A stretch of 64,000 nucleotides of DNA from Planctomycetota bacterium (GCA_014240375.1 JAAZXB010000006.1:62001-126000), one strand, 5' to 3'; counted from the stretch's first letter, positions 10,380 to 20,683 are shown. Numbers and translations: made by a program. The notes: generated by a model from the letters alone, not told the origin.

Positions 10380-10633
10380 GGGTTACTTTCCAGAAGTACC
10401 GTGATCCCGACCAATACAGATCGGTATCGGGTACAGAATTGTAGTTCGACAGGCATACTACTATTGGAACAACCATCATGAGGTTCGGCAAGGTCCGCCT
10501 ACTACTATCTGTGGATCGCTCTCTGTGCACCACTTCCTGCAGGGAGTGCCAGCAGATAAGATCACGGGTGGTAAGTGTGTCGTGTCAGTCCGGATCGACC
10601 TAACTCGATTCTGAACGAAGATAGAGGTGCATA

Positions 10634-11686
10634 TTGAGTGCGACGATGAAGGCTCTGATCAAATCAGGTCCCAGGCCAGGGTTAAGCCTGGTGGAGAAAC
10701 CGATCCCTGAATTGACCGCCGATGGAGTCCGGGTCCGGGTGATGGCCACCTCGATCTGCGGTACTGATCTTCACATCTACAACTGGGATGCATGGGCGGC
10801 CTCCAAGGTCACCACTCCGTTGACCGTGGGGCACGAGTTCTGTGGAGAGGTGCTGGAAGTGGGGCCGAAGGTCACTCGATTCCAGCCCGGTGATTTCGTC
10901 GCTGCCGAGTCGCATGTGTTCTGTGACAGGTGTCGTCCGTGCAGGACAGGTCAGCGCCACATCTGTGAGAACGAGAAGATCATCGGGGTGCAACGGGATG
11001 GGGCTTTTGCCGAGCAGATCGTGATGCCAGAACGATGCGTCTGGAGAACTCCGAGCACCCTTCCACCGGAAATCGCAACATTACAGGAGCCACTGGGCAA
11101 CTCGGTTCATGTCGCGCTGGCAGGCGAAGTGTCGAGGCGCCATGTGCTGATCACTGGCTGCGGACCTACCGGCTTGTTCGCAGTGGCCATCGCCAAGACC
11201 TGCGGTGCCGCTTCGGTCACTGCTGTCGATGTCCAGGATTACAGGTTGTCCCTGGCGAAACGCCTGGGCGCCGATCATACGCTGGATCCGATGAAATGCG
11301 ATCTGGTCACGAAGGTGCAAGAGTTGACCGATGGCCGCGGTGCAGATGTGGTCCTTGAAATGTCTGGAAACGACAAGGCGATCGAAGACGGACTGCGTTG
11401 CCTCAGTCGAGGCGGAGACTATCGCTTCTTTGGAGTTCCTTCCGACCGGATCTCGATCGATGTCGCTCGTGACATCATCTTCAAGGGGGCACGAGTACAG
11501 GGGATTCTCGGACGAAAAGTGTGGGATACCTGGCATGATACCGCTCGTCTGCTGGAAGCGGGCCTCGATCTCTCCCCGATCATCACCCACAAACTACCCA
11601 TCGAGGAGTACGAGACTGCATTCGACCTGATTCAACGAGGCGAATGCGGCAAGATCATCCTGTATCCAGGTGGAGTGCCTGAGTAA
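10634..11686 (+). CDS. tdh: L-threonine 3-dehydrogenase
   Basis: Zn-dehydrogenase motifs TSICGTDLHIYNWDAWA, GHEFCGEV, CRPCRTGQRHICENEKIIGVQRDGAFAE; adjacent kbl. Confidence 0.95.
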   Translation: MSATMKALIKSGPRPGLSLVEKPIPELTADGVRVRVMATSICGTDLHIYNWDAWAASKVTTPLTVGHEFCGEVLEVGPKVTRFQPGDFVAAESHVFCDRCRPCRTGQRHICENEKIIGVQRDGAFAEQIVMPERCVWRTPSTLPPEIATLQEPLGNSVHVALAGEVSRRHVLITGCGPTGLFAVAIAKTCGAASVTAVDVQDYRLSLAKRLGADHTLDPMKCDLVTKVQELTDGRGADVVLEMSGNDKAIEDGLRCLSRGGDYRFFGVPSDRISIDVARDIIFKGARVQGILGRKVWDTWHDTARLLEAGLDLSPIITHKLPIEEYETAFDLIQRGECGKIILYPGGVPE

Positions 11687-11707
11687 CACTGGAGTCATGA
11701 GGAGAGA

Positions 11708-12895
11708 GTGATGTTTTTAGATCGTGAACGATTTGTCGAACAGTTGCAGGAGATCGAAGACTCCGGCCTCTGGAAACAGGAGCGGTTGATCACCGGTCCC
11801 CAGGGAGCCAAGATTTCCACCTCGGAAGGCGAGGCTCTCAACTTCTGCGCCAATAACTATCTCGGTTTGTCGAGTCATCCCGCCATCCTCGAGACCGCCC
11901 ATTCGGCACTGGATAGCCACGGATTTGGTCTCTCGTCGGTGCGATTCATCTGCGGCACGCAGGATATACACAAACAACTGGAACAACGGATTTCGACCTT
12001 TCTTTCGACCGAAGATTCCATCCTCTATACCTCCTGCTTCGATGCCAATGGTGGGTTGTTCGAGACACTGCTGGGTCCCGAAGATGCGGTGATTTCCGAC
12101 GAGTTGAATCATGCCTCCATCATCGATGGGGTGCGGCTTTGCAAGGCCAAGAGATTTCGCTACTCCCATGCAGACATGTCGGATCTTCAGAGGTGTCTCA
12201 CCGAGTCCGGCGATGCCCGCACCCGGATGGTCGTGACCGATGGCGTCTTCAGCATGCACGGTGATCTAACTCCTCTCGATGAGATTGCAGCGCTTTGTGA
12301 TGAGCACCATGCCCTCTTGGTCGTCGATGACAGCCACTCGACAGGATTCATCGGTAAGACGGGGCGGGGAACTGCCGAACACTTCGGTGTTCAGGATCGG
12401 GTCGATCTCATCACCAGCACTCTCGGAAAAGCCCTGGGAGGTGCCAGTGGAGGGTTCACCACTGGACGCAAGGAGTTGATCGAGCTATTGCGACAACGAT
12501 CTCGTCCATATCTATTCTCCAATACGCTGGCTCCAGCGATCACTGCGGCCGGGATCCGAGTACTGGATCTGATCGATGACGAGCCGGAACGGGTGCAGAG
12601 GAGCCAGTCGAATACCTTGAGATTCCGCCAGGGAATGACCGCTGCAGGATTTGACATCACTCCAGGTATCCACCCGATTGTCCCCATAATGCTGGGAGAC
12701 GAACGCAAGACGATGGAGATGGCCGAAGCGATGAACCAACGAGGGATCTTCGTGGTCGGATTCTCCTATCCGGTGGTTCCCAGGGGGCAGGCACGGATCA
12801 GGGTCCAGATCTCTGCGGGCCACGAAATCGACCAGATCGACCATGCCATCACGGTCTTCACCGAGGTCGGGAAGGATCTGGGACTGCTCAACTGA
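11708..12895 (+). CDS. kbl: Glycine C-acetyltransferase (2-amino-3-ketobutyrate CoA ligase)
   Basis: NFCANNYLGLSSHP, FGLSSVRFICGTQDIHKQLE, VDDSHSTGFIGKTGRGT, TLGKALGGASGG. Confidence 0.96.
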   Translation: MMFLDRERFVEQLQEIEDSGLWKQERLITGPQGAKISTSEGEALNFCANNYLGLSSHPAILETAHSALDSHGFGLSSVRFICGTQDIHKQLEQRISTFLSTEDSILYTSCFDANGGLFETLLGPEDAVISDELNHASIIDGVRLCKAKRFRYSHADMSDLQRCLTESGDARTRMVVTDGVFSMHGDLTPLDEIAALCDEHHALLVVDDSHSTGFIGKTGRGTAEHFGVQDRVDLITSTLGKALGGASGGFTTGRKELIELLRQRSRPYLFSNTLAPAITAAGIRVLDLIDDEPERVQRSQSNTLRFRQGMTAAGFDITPGIHPIVPIMLGDERKTMEMAEAMNQRGIFVVGFSYPVVPRGQARIRVQISAGHEIDQIDHAITVFTEVGKDLGLLN

Positions 12896-12959
12896 TCGCT
12901 TCCCCTTGCGAGTTTGGTGCCTACTCCTGATAGTAGGGCGAATGAAGGACGGAGGAGCG

Positions 12960-14285
12960 ATGAAGGTGCAGTGCCTGAAGGGTTTCCGCGACTACCTTCC
13001 AGAGGAAATGCTACAAAAGGATCGGATGCTGAGGGCGGTTCAGCAGGTCTTCGAGTGTCATGGATATCCTCCACTGATGACTCCCGCTCTGGAGTATTCA
13101 GAAATATTGCTCGGGAAATATGGCGAAGAAGGAGAGATGCTCCTCTATCGCTTTCGCGACAACGGCGATCGAGATGTGGCGCTGCGCTACGATCTGACCG
13201 TGCCGCTGGCTCGCGTTCTCGCCGAGCACGGTGAGATCACCATGCCATTTCGCAGGTACCAGATCGCTCCGGTCTGGAGAGCAGAGAAGCCCGCCCGAGG
13301 TCGCTTCCGTGAGTTCATGCAATGCGATGTGGACCTGGTGGGAGCCGATACTGCGGCCGCCGATGCCGAGATGCTGGTGATCGGAACCGCAGTGATGAAG
13401 GAACTGGGGATTTCTGGCTACCGCATCCGGATCAATCACCGAGGCATCCTCGGTGCTCTTTGCCGTCTGGCGGGGCTCTCTGCCGCGGGGGAGGTCGAGT
13501 TCCTGCGATTGTTGGACAAGTTGGACAAGATCGGAGCCGATGCCTTCCGCGATCAGACCGGAAAAATTTCGGGTATCGACCAGGCTGGAGTGGAAAGCGT
13601 TCTGGAGATTGTGTTGGCCAGCACCGGTGATTCGTGGCAAGTCCTTCAGCGACTCGAAGACGCACTTGGTTCCGATGCAGAAGCGGCCAGTTCTATCGAG
13701 CGAATGAGGAAAGTTATGAATCTGGTGGAAGCTTCGGGAGTGGCGGAGCAGTGCCACATCGATCCGTCCATCGCCCGTGGACTCAGTTACTACACCGGCC
13801 TGGTATACGAGACCTATCTCGATGAATTACCAGGCTTCGGTTCGGTGATGAGCGGCGGGCGATACGACGGACTGGTGGGAATGTTCTCCGGCAAGGATCT
13901 TCCAGCGATCGGTATCAGCCTCGGAATCGATCGTCTCTTCTCTGCCATCCAGGAGATGGGTCTGCTGGAAGATCGCAGCCAGCCTGCGGAAGTGCTGGCG
14001 GTGCAGTTCTCGGAGGATCTGGCACCTGCCACCTTCGAGGCAGCGGCACGGCTTCGTGGGGCTGGGATCGCCACCGTGGTCTACCCGAGGGAAGCAAAGA
14101 TGAAGAAACAGCTCCAGTTCGCCCAGAAGGCAGGGATCCCGTTTGTCGTGGTGATCGGCGAGGATGAGAAGAGCCGGGGCACCCTTCAATTACGCGATAT
14201 GGAAAAGGGTTCTCAACAGGAGATCACCATCGAAGAGGCGATCCGAATCATCGGCGCTGAAGTTTCTGAGGAAACCGATCAATGA
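12960..14285 (+). CDS. hisS: Histidyl-tRNA synthetase
   Basis: KGFRDYLPEEM, RYDLTVPLARVLAEH, RYQIAPVWRAEKPARGRFREFMQCDVDLVG, GLSYYTGLVYE; start ATG 12960. Confidence 0.95.
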   Translation: MKVQCLKGFRDYLPEEMLQKDRMLRAVQQVFECHGYPPLMTPALEYSEILLGKYGEEGEMLLYRFRDNGDRDVALRYDLTVPLARVLAEHGEITMPFRRYQIAPVWRAEKPARGRFREFMQCDVDLVGADTAAADAEMLVIGTAVMKELGISGYRIRINHRGILGALCRLAGLSAAGEVEFLRLLDKLDKIGADAFRDQTGKISGIDQAGVESVLEIVLASTGDSWQVLQRLEDALGSDAEAASSIERMRKVMNLVEASGVAEQCHIDPSIARGLSYYTGLVYETYLDELPGFGSVMSGGRYDGLVGMFSGKDLPAIGISLGIDRLFSAIQEMGLLEDRSQPAEVLAVQFSEDLAPATFEAAARLRGAGIATVVYPREAKMKKQLQFAQKAGIPFVVVIGEDEKSRGTLQLRDMEKGSQQEITIEEAIRIIGAEVSEETDQ

Positions 14286-15109
14286 GTAATAATACCAAGC
14301 ATTTTGAAGTCCCCATCGATGAGCAACGAGTGGTCCGGGCATCGGTCGATGAACCGATGAGTCCGACATCTCGATCGAAGGTCATAGTGTTCATTCCTGG
14401 ATTCAAGGGGTTCAAGGACTGGGGTGGCTGGCCGTGGTTTTGTGGCGAGTTGGCGAAAGCCGGCCATCGAGTCCATCGGCTCAACCCATCGATGTGTGGG
14501 GTCGGCCCAAGCCTCGACTCTTTCGATGAACCGGAACGATTTGCCCAGCAGACTCTGGGGCACGATGTCGAGGATCTGGAAACGTTTCTGCTGCGTCCCG
14601 AGGTGGGCTCGGACGAGGTGATCTTGCTCGGGCACTCTCGAGGGGGCATCGTTGCGGCTCTCACTGCAGCGGCCTCTTCTCAGGTCGCAGGCGTGATCAC
14701 CATGGGAACTCCGGATGCACTGCTTCGCCTCAGTGATGAGGAGATTGAAGAGTGGCAATCTCGAGGGAAACGAGAAGTTGTCAATGCTCGAACTGGAGAG
14801 GTCCTGTACCAGCATCTGGCGGTACTGGAAGACTACCTGGATCAGGAAGAGTTCTACAACGCCCCGCAAGCACTGGCCAAAGCAGCGGTGCCGGTGCTAG
14901 CGATCCATGGTGAAGCAGACCCATCGGTCGAGAGTTCCTGCGCGACCCGATTGCTCGAGGATGTCGATTCTGATCTCGCTCGCAAGGTCCTCATTGCAGG
15001 AGCGGGCCATACATTTGGGATGGTTCACCCCTTCAGCGATCCCAGTCCTCATGCTGAGCAGATGCTCGAGGTGATCACCGATTGGCTGCAGGAAAAGTGG
15101 CCTCGATGA
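14282..15109 (+). CDS. Alpha/beta hydrolase
   Basis: FIPGFKGFKDWGGWPWF, nucleophile elbow LGHSRGG, C-terminal GAGHTFG. Confidence 0.82.
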   Translation: MSNNTKHFEVPIDEQRVVRASVDEPMSPTSRSKVIVFIPGFKGFKDWGGWPWFCGELAKAGHRVHRLNPSMCGVGPSLDSFDEPERFAQQTLGHDVEDLETFLLRPEVGSDEVILLGHSRGGIVAALTAAASSQVAGVITMGTPDALLRLSDEEIEEWQSRGKREVVNARTGEVLYQHLAVLEDYLDQEEFYNAPQALAKAAVPVLAIHGEADPSVESSCATRLLEDVDSDLARKVLIAGAGHTFGMVHPFSDPSPHAEQMLEVITDWLQEKWPR

Positions 15110-16200
15110 AAAGGTATCCGGCATACGACCCGATCGAGTACCAGCAGTGGCAAGCCGATCCTGCGGTGATGAAACAGTACCAGAGCAAGAGCGAGGAGCC
15201 CCGAGTAGAGGCTTCTGTGGCGAGCCTTGGCGCCTCGGGTCTGATCGATCTGTACAAGGGACTGTTGAGAGCACGCCTTCACGACATCGCATTGAAGCGA
15301 TGGGTTCGCACTGGAGTCATCACCAAGGCCTGGCTCGGCTGCGGTGAGGAAGCAGTGACCATCGGCGCATGTCATGCTCTCGGCCCGGATGATGTGGTCG
15401 GTCCCATGATCCGCAATGCCGCTGCCACATTTGAGCGAGGCATCCCCATCGAGGAGTCTTTCCGCTCCTATCTGGCGACCGGGGATGGAATCACCCAAGG
15501 ACGAGATCTTCACTTCGGGGATCTGGACCATGGGGTGGTCGCCCCGATCAGCCATGTCGGGGATCTGGTCCCTGTTTGTGCTGGGTTCGCCCTCGCATTT
15601 CAGTTCAAGAAGGAGCCACGGGTGGCCCTGACCTGGGTCGGCGACGGATCGACTCGAACCGGTGCGGTTCACGAGGGACTCTCGATGGCATCGAGTCGTT
15701 CACTCCCCTTGATCGTGATCATCGAGGACAACGCAGTGGCGCTGGGTACCCGGCGAGATGATCGGTTGGCGAATTCTCTCGCCAGTATGGCTGCGAGTTA
15801 CGATGCTGTCGGGCTCGAGTGTGATGGCAACCATGTGCTGGATGTACATGCTGCGGTTTCCGAGGCACGAGAGATCTGTATCGACGGTAAGGGACCGGTG
15901 ATCATCCTGGCCCGTACATTTCGATTTGGCGGCCATGCTACTCACGACGAGGCCGAGGCTCGTGATCTGTTCGAGCCACAGGAGTTCAAGGAGTGGGCCC
16001 TTCGAGATCCCATCGGCTGCTTCGAGGAGTGGTTGCTGGGTCAACGGGAGCGGCTCGGAATGGATCCTGGACCTGCGCTACAGGAATGCGAGCAACAGGT
16101 CATCGACGAGGTGGAGAAGGCTGCGGAGACATCACTGGAGAGTCAGAAAAATTCGTTACCCGATGCCGATGCGATGCTGGGGGATGTGTTCGCAGGTTGA
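15106..16200 (+). CDS. Thiamine-diphosphate-dependent dehydrogenase E1 alpha subunit
   Basis: TKAWLGCGEEAVTIGACHAL, ThDP-binding TWVGDGSTRTGAVHEGLSMAS...IIEDN, RTFRFGGHATHDE. Confidence 0.85.
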   Translation: MKRYPAYDPIEYQQWQADPAVMKQYQSKSEEPRVEASVASLGASGLIDLYKGLLRARLHDIALKRWVRTGVITKAWLGCGEEAVTIGACHALGPDDVVGPMIRNAAATFERGIPIEESFRSYLATGDGITQGRDLHFGDLDHGVVAPISHVGDLVPVCAGFALAFQFKKEPRVALTWVGDGSTRTGAVHEGLSMASSRSLPLIVIIEDNAVALGTRRDDRLANSLASMAASYDAVGLECDGNHVLDVHAAVSEAREICIDGKGPVIILARTFRFGGHATHDEAEARDLFEPQEFKEWALRDPIGCFEEWLLGQRERLGMDPGPALQECEQQVIDEVEKAAETSLESQKNSLPDADAMLGDVFAG

Positions 16201-16207
16201 GCGGTGA

Positions 16208-16567
16208 CTAGTCGCTCGAGGCGGCCTGTTCAGCCGGATCCTCGATGCTGAAGGAAGTCCCACAGCCACAGGCTCCACTGGCATTGGGATTTTCGAAGAC
16301 AAAACCGCGCCCCATCAGAGACTCCTTGAAATCGACGGTGGTGCCGTTGAGGAACATCCATGACTTGGGATCGACGATCACCCTCACGCCCTCCACATCG
16401 ATGACTCGATCCTTCTCGGTCGGAGCCTCGACGATATCCATGCCGTAGGACATGCCGGCACAGCCACCCCCCTGGACATAGAGACGCAATCCACCCTCTG
16501 CCCCGGCGGATTTCTCCAGGGTCAATCGTGCAATCTCTTGTCCTGCGGCTTCCGTGACGTGAATCAT
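16208..16567 (-). CDS. HesB/IscA/ErpA-type iron-sulfur insertion protein
   Basis: VTEAAGQEIARL, LRLYVQGGGCAGMSYGM, C-terminal CGCGTSF. Confidence 0.92.
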   Translation of the reverse strand: MIHVTEAAGQEIARLTLEKSAGAEGGLRLYVQGGGCAGMSYGMDIVEAPTEKDRVIDVEGVRVIVDPKSWMFLNGTTVDFKESLMGRGFVFENPNASGACGCGTSFSIEDPAEQAASSD

Positions 16568-16586
16568 TTCTCGAATCCTCCTAGCG

Positions 16587-16664
16587 GGCGACCGTGTGGG
16601 TCGACCGTGTGGGTCGACCGTGTGGGTCGATCGTGTGGGTCGATCGTGTGGGGCGACTGTACGA
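16587..16664. repeat. 13-bp tandem repeat (gtcgaccgtgtgg), five copies plus a degenerate sixth
   Basis: Read directly: GGCGACCGTGTGG, GTCGACCGTGTGG x2, GTCGATCGTGTGG x2, then GGCGACTGTACG. Confidence 0.95.
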
Positions 16665-16782
16665 GCGAATTTGGTCAGCGCTTTGCCGATGGAATCGCTT
16701 CAATAACTCCAATTTAACAGCAATTACTCGGAAACTCCAGCGATCGGGTGGCGTTTCCGCAGGAGGCTATCGGTGATACCTT

Positions 16783-17793
16783 TTGACAGAAGGAGTTCGG
16801 TTGTCCGTCACCTTGAAATCACTGGCTGCGGTACCTACCTGGCTCACCTTGCAGGTGGTCACCATCTTCATCGGTTGGCTTCCGATTTCCCGTGCCAGGA
16901 GCCTGGGGCGATTCCTCGGGCGCTGCGGTTGGAGATGGCGGAGAGCGGAGCGTAGGCGCACCTGTGAACAGTTGCGACAACTGGATCCGGGGCTCGGTCA
17001 GAAAACACGTCAGCGCATCGGGAAACGTTGCTTCGAGCAGATGGGAGAGACGATCCTCGAACTGGTCTCGCTCGCCGGAAAGGAGCTGGATCAGCTCGGC
17101 AGTCCTCCTCGGCGCGGGGGGGTCGCCATCGAGGGGCTCGAAGAATTTCGCAGTAAGATTGCTGAACTGAGGTCCGATGGTAGGGGAGTGATTCTCATCT
17201 CAGGACACATCGGGAGCTGGGAACTCGCCGGTTCGATCGTCGGCAGGGAGTTCCCCAAAGACAGTTTGTTCCTGGCACGACGCTATCTGGATGCGGTCGA
17301 ACAGAACTGGGTCAATGGTCTCCGCTGTCGACTTGGCGATCGTCTGGTCTTCCAGGATGAGTCATTGTTACGATCGCTTCGATTGCTCCACGGAGGTGGA
17401 ATCCTCGCGATGCTGACCGACCTCGATATCAAGAGGATGGAGGGGATACACATCCCCTTTCTTGGCAAGGAAGCCCATACCACCACAGCTCCCGCACGAC
17501 TGGCTCTCAAATCAGCGGCGAGGTTGCTGCCCTTCTTCATCATCCGGGATCGCCACGGATATCACATCGAGGTGGATCGGCAGATCGATCCCTCTCTCCT
17601 GACAGGATCGGAGGAGCAGCAGATTCGAGAGGTCACCATCGAGATGAATGGGGCCATCGAGCGAGCGATCCGCCGTCATCCATCGCAATGGCCCTGGATG
17701 CACTCCCGCTGGCACTCGACCCCGGAGATCGTTGAACGACGAAAAAGAGCGCGTGCTCGCCCCTCGCTTGAGGGAGAGGCCGTTGAGGCATAA
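16783..17793 (+). CDS. LpxL/HtrB-like acyltransferase
   Basis: GVILISGHIGSWELAG, LFLARRYLDAVEQNWVN, GGGILAMLTDLDIKRMEGIHIPFLGKEAHTTTAPARLALKS, QWPWMHSRW. Confidence 0.88.
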   Translation: MTEGVRLSVTLKSLAAVPTWLTLQVVTIFIGWLPISRARSLGRFLGRCGWRWRRAERRRTCEQLRQLDPGLGQKTRQRIGKRCFEQMGETILELVSLAGKELDQLGSPPRRGGVAIEGLEEFRSKIAELRSDGRGVILISGHIGSWELAGSIVGREFPKDSLFLARRYLDAVEQNWVNGLRCRLGDRLVFQDESLLRSLRLLHGGGILAMLTDLDIKRMEGIHIPFLGKEAHTTTAPARLALKSAARLLPFFIIRDRHGYHIEVDRQIDPSLLTGSEEQQIREVTIEMNGAIERAIRRHPSQWPWMHSRWHSTPEIVERRKRARARPSLEGEAVEA

Positions 17794-17893
17794 GATGCGT
17801 GCTGACTCGATCGAAAATCCGGCTCTCGGAGAGGGCTCACCACCGGAGTGATCTTGACCCATCGTGCGCCACCAGTACGGAAGGAAACTGCGG

Positions 17894-18775
17894 ATGAAAA
17901 TTCTCTCGATCTTCTCGACTCTGACCTTGTCATTGTTGCTGGGGGCGATGCTGATCACCACTTCGTTTCTGTCGGGGCAAGATGCTCCCGAACTTTCGTG
18001 GAAGAAGGGCGATGGGGCAGAGGTTTTTCAGCAAGGAAAGACCGCCTACGCCGCGCAACAGTTCAAGGAGGCGTATGGTTTCTTCAAGGACGCACGCAAG
18101 CAGGCCAAGAATCGAGATACCCGCGCTCATGTCGAACTGTGGCTCGCCTCGACCGAAGGTGCCAACGAACTGACGGCTCTCAAGAAACAGGCCGCCGATG
18201 GAAAAGAGAACGCTGCCTATCGCTTGGCAGTGAAAAACTATTCAAAGTTTTCCAAGACGCTGGTTGGAGAGGAATACAAGAATTTCCTCACCGAACTGCA
18301 GAGAAAATTGTTTCACGTACTGGAAGATTTCGAGCGCGTCTCTCGTCGATACTCGGAAAAGTACGGCAAGAAATTTATCGACGAAGCCCAGTGGGTGCAG
18401 GAGGGCAAGCGAGCCTTGAAGTGGGATGTCGCATCGGGAAAGACCGAGTTGAAGATCAAGGGAGTCCCTGGTGGTCTGTCCGCCTACAAGTCGATCGCAT
18501 TCTATCTAGACATGCCCAGGGGAGGGTCACCCTACCAGCTGGTGTTCGTCGTCCCTGGGAAATCGGAGGCGGGGGTGAGCCAGGTGAAGGTGGTCAGCAA
18601 CGCCTACATCGCCCAGATGAAATCGCACAAGGGCCTCAAACGGATCGAAGTTCCGCTGCGGAATTTCAAGGGCCAGGGAGATGTGTCGTGGGATCGGGTC
18701 AAGGATTTCAGGATTCAGTTTCTCGGTGCAAAAAAGTTCACTGCCTATATCGACTTCATTGCGCTGCTAAAGTGA
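17894..18775 (+). CDS. Secreted conserved hypothetical; helical N-half, CIA30/CBM11-like beta C-half (tentative)
   Basis: Signal-like MKILSIFSTLTLSLLLGAMLITTSFLSGQ; C-terminal YKSIAFYLDMPRGGSPYQLVFVVPG...DFRIQFLGAKKFTAYIDFIAL. Confidence 0.6.
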   Translation: MKILSIFSTLTLSLLLGAMLITTSFLSGQDAPELSWKKGDGAEVFQQGKTAYAAQQFKEAYGFFKDARKQAKNRDTRAHVELWLASTEGANELTALKKQAADGKENAAYRLAVKNYSKFSKTLVGEEYKNFLTELQRKLFHVLEDFERVSRRYSEKYGKKFIDEAQWVQEGKRALKWDVASGKTELKIKGVPGGLSAYKSIAFYLDMPRGGSPYQLVFVVPGKSEAGVSQVKVVSNAYIAQMKSHKGLKRIEVPLRNFKGQGDVSWDRVKDFRIQFLGAKKFTAYIDFIALLK

Positions 18776-19508
18776 GCCCTGAAGTTCCCAGGGGTGAGGT
18801 TCCCGAGCCCTCGCGCCAGCAACGATCGAGGTCATCGGTGGCCTGATCGGTCGCCTCGTCGAGTGCACTCTGAAAACGCAAAGCCGCATCGCGGTCTCCA
18901 CTTCGCTCGGTAGCGGGATAGACCGGTGCTCCCACAACGATCACCGCTTTGCCCCAAGGTGCTGGTAGGATCATCCGATCCCAGGTGGATAAACGCATCG
19001 ATCGATCGACGGCGAATCCCAGCGGGATCATCGGGATCCCGGTTCTTCTCGCCAGTGCTGCGGCACCTTCTTTAGCCTCTTTTGGAGGGCCCTTCGGACC
19101 GTCGACAGCGAACACCGGGGAGTTCCCCTCGTGTACCAGCTTTTGCAGATCTTGAAAGCCACGCAGTCCTCCACGAGAACTGGACCCGAGGGCCAGAGCC
19201 ACATCGAGATAGTACAGAGCCGAGCCGAGTCGGGCACCATCGTGGTGCTGGCTGGTGATGGCGGCAAATCCATTGGAGCGCAGGGTGTAACTGAGGGGTA
19301 GAACCCACTCGTGCCAGAAACCGACCACCAGGTTGCCATGATTTCGCAGGGCGTCGATGGCGTGGTGACCTCCCGACCAGCGTAGATCGAGGGAGTCATA
19401 CAGCGCCGGTAGGAGCACCGAAAGTGCCCGGCCTGCGAGGGGATAGGGTGGCTCGGCGGAGGTGTCCTTCATGGCTTCAGGATGAGGGAGCAGGGGGGGG
19501 CTGGTCAA
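18756..19508 (-). CDS. DUF374 (lysophospholipid acyltransferase-like) protein
   Basis: VVGFWHEWVLPLSYTLRSNGFAAITSQHHDGARLG, FAVDGPKGPPKEAKEGAAALARRTGIPMIPLGFAV. Confidence 0.87.
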   Translation of the reverse strand: MTSPPLLPHPEAMKDTSAEPPYPLAGRALSVLLPALYDSLDLRWSGGHHAIDALRNHGNLVVGFWHEWVLPLSYTLRSNGFAAITSQHHDGARLGSALYYLDVALALGSSSRGGLRGFQDLQKLVHEGNSPVFAVDGPKGPPKEAKEGAAALARRTGIPMIPLGFAVDRSMRLSTWDRMILPAPWGKAVIVVGAPVYPATERSGDRDAALRFQSALDEATDQATDDLDRCWREGSGTSPLGTSGLTLAAQ

Positions 19509-20611
19509 TGAGACGCTACCTCCTCATCGCTGCGATTTAGCAGCTCCAGTAACGCCTGTTCGACCGCGGCCACCGGGATCGCTGACATGCAGAAGGAGTG
19601 ATCGCAATCGCGCAGGTTGCAAGGAGAGCAGGGGATGGCACTGCGCAGGACGCGAGTCCACGGCTGTCGTGGGGCGTAGATGCTGGGGTCCTTGGGACCG
19701 TACAGACCGATGGAAGGGATGCGGCGAATCGCCCCGAGGTGGAGGATTCCGGTGTCTGCTGCGACCACAGCTTGGCAGCGTCCGATCAATGCCGCCATCG
19801 CAGTCAGATCTCTGGTCTCGGGAGCGGCGTGCACGCGGGCTCCCGCTCCCGAGACGATGGCGTCTCTTGCTGTCCGATCTGCTTCGCCACCGGAGATCCA
19901 GATGCGGTGACCGCGGTGAGCCAGCGATCGCGCCAGTTCCATCCATCGCAGTGCTGGCCACTCCTTGAAACGGCCGAAGGCGCTGACGAAGGGATGCAGC
20001 AGGATCGGAGCCTCGCCATCTTTGAGTGTCTCGATGAGAGTCTCGTCGAGAGTCTCGTCGAGAGCATCGTCGACCTCACCGATCTGACCCGGCGGCGGCG
20101 CTCCATCCCAGCCGAGAGCCCTCACCACCGAGAGGGCCCGGTCGGTTCGATGGACTCGCCCGGCAACTTCGGGCGGGTGAAACCCTCGCCACCAGCGTGG
20201 CAATTCACCACCGTCCTGCGGATGAATTCCGATGATGCGATCGGCTCGAGCCAGCAAACGAATCAGCGCCGATCGAAAATTGGACTGCCAGTCGATCAGC
20301 AGGTCGTAGTGTTGCTCACGCAATTCCCGGGTGAATCGGGCGATCATCGGCCAGGCATGGACACGCTGATCGGGCTGCTTCCAGCTCCTTTTCAATTCGC
20401 TCCTGGGCAGGCTCAAGACCCTGTTCAGTGACGGATGGCCCAGTAACAGGCCGCTCGACAGGGACTCGGTCACGGCGTCGATCCGGGCTTCAGGAAATTG
20501 CTCAGAGAGTGCCTCCAGAGCGGGCAGAACCTGAATCAGATCACCGACGGCGGACAGCCGCACGATGAGGATCGAGCGCGGGAACAGGGGTTCGCTGGGC
20601 AGTGGTCTCAC
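19505..20611 (-). CDS. Glycosyltransferase family 9 (heptosyltransferase-like)
   Basis: ILIVRLSAVGDLIQVLPALEAL, HPFVSAFGRFKEWPALRW, VAADTGILHLGAIRRIPSIGLYGPKDP. Confidence 0.88.
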   Translation of the reverse strand: MRPLPSEPLFPRSILIVRLSAVGDLIQVLPALEALSEQFPEARIDAVTESLSSGLLLGHPSLNRVLSLPRSELKRSWKQPDQRVHAWPMIARFTRELREQHYDLLIDWQSNFRSALIRLLARADRIIGIHPQDGGELPRWWRGFHPPEVAGRVHRTDRALSVVRALGWDGAPPPGQIGEVDDALDETLDETLIETLKDGEAPILLHPFVSAFGRFKEWPALRWMELARSLAHRGHRIWISGGEADRTARDAIVSGAGARVHAAPETRDLTAMAALIGRCQAVVAADTGILHLGAIRRIPSIGLYGPKDPSIYAPRQPWTRVLRSAIPCSPCNLRDCDHSFCMSAIPVAAVEQALLELLNRSDEEVASH

Positions 20612-20683
20612 GTGGGGTAGAATGATCCCCCCGGGGCTTCGAGGGAAGCCCTGTTCGCAGCTCGAGGGGGGATTCCCCTGGAA

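Noticed and set aside
10380-10633. Riboswitch upstream of tdh
   Set aside because: No convincing paired elements or known consensus (e.g. glycine or T-box features) seen by eye.
16587-16664. CRISPR array
   Set aside because: Units are 13 bp with no spacers; simple tandem repeat.
17848-18846. 332-aa alternative-frame ORF over the 17894 gene
   Set aside because: Arg-rich, incoherent; the 17864 frame has a signal peptide and structured sequence.
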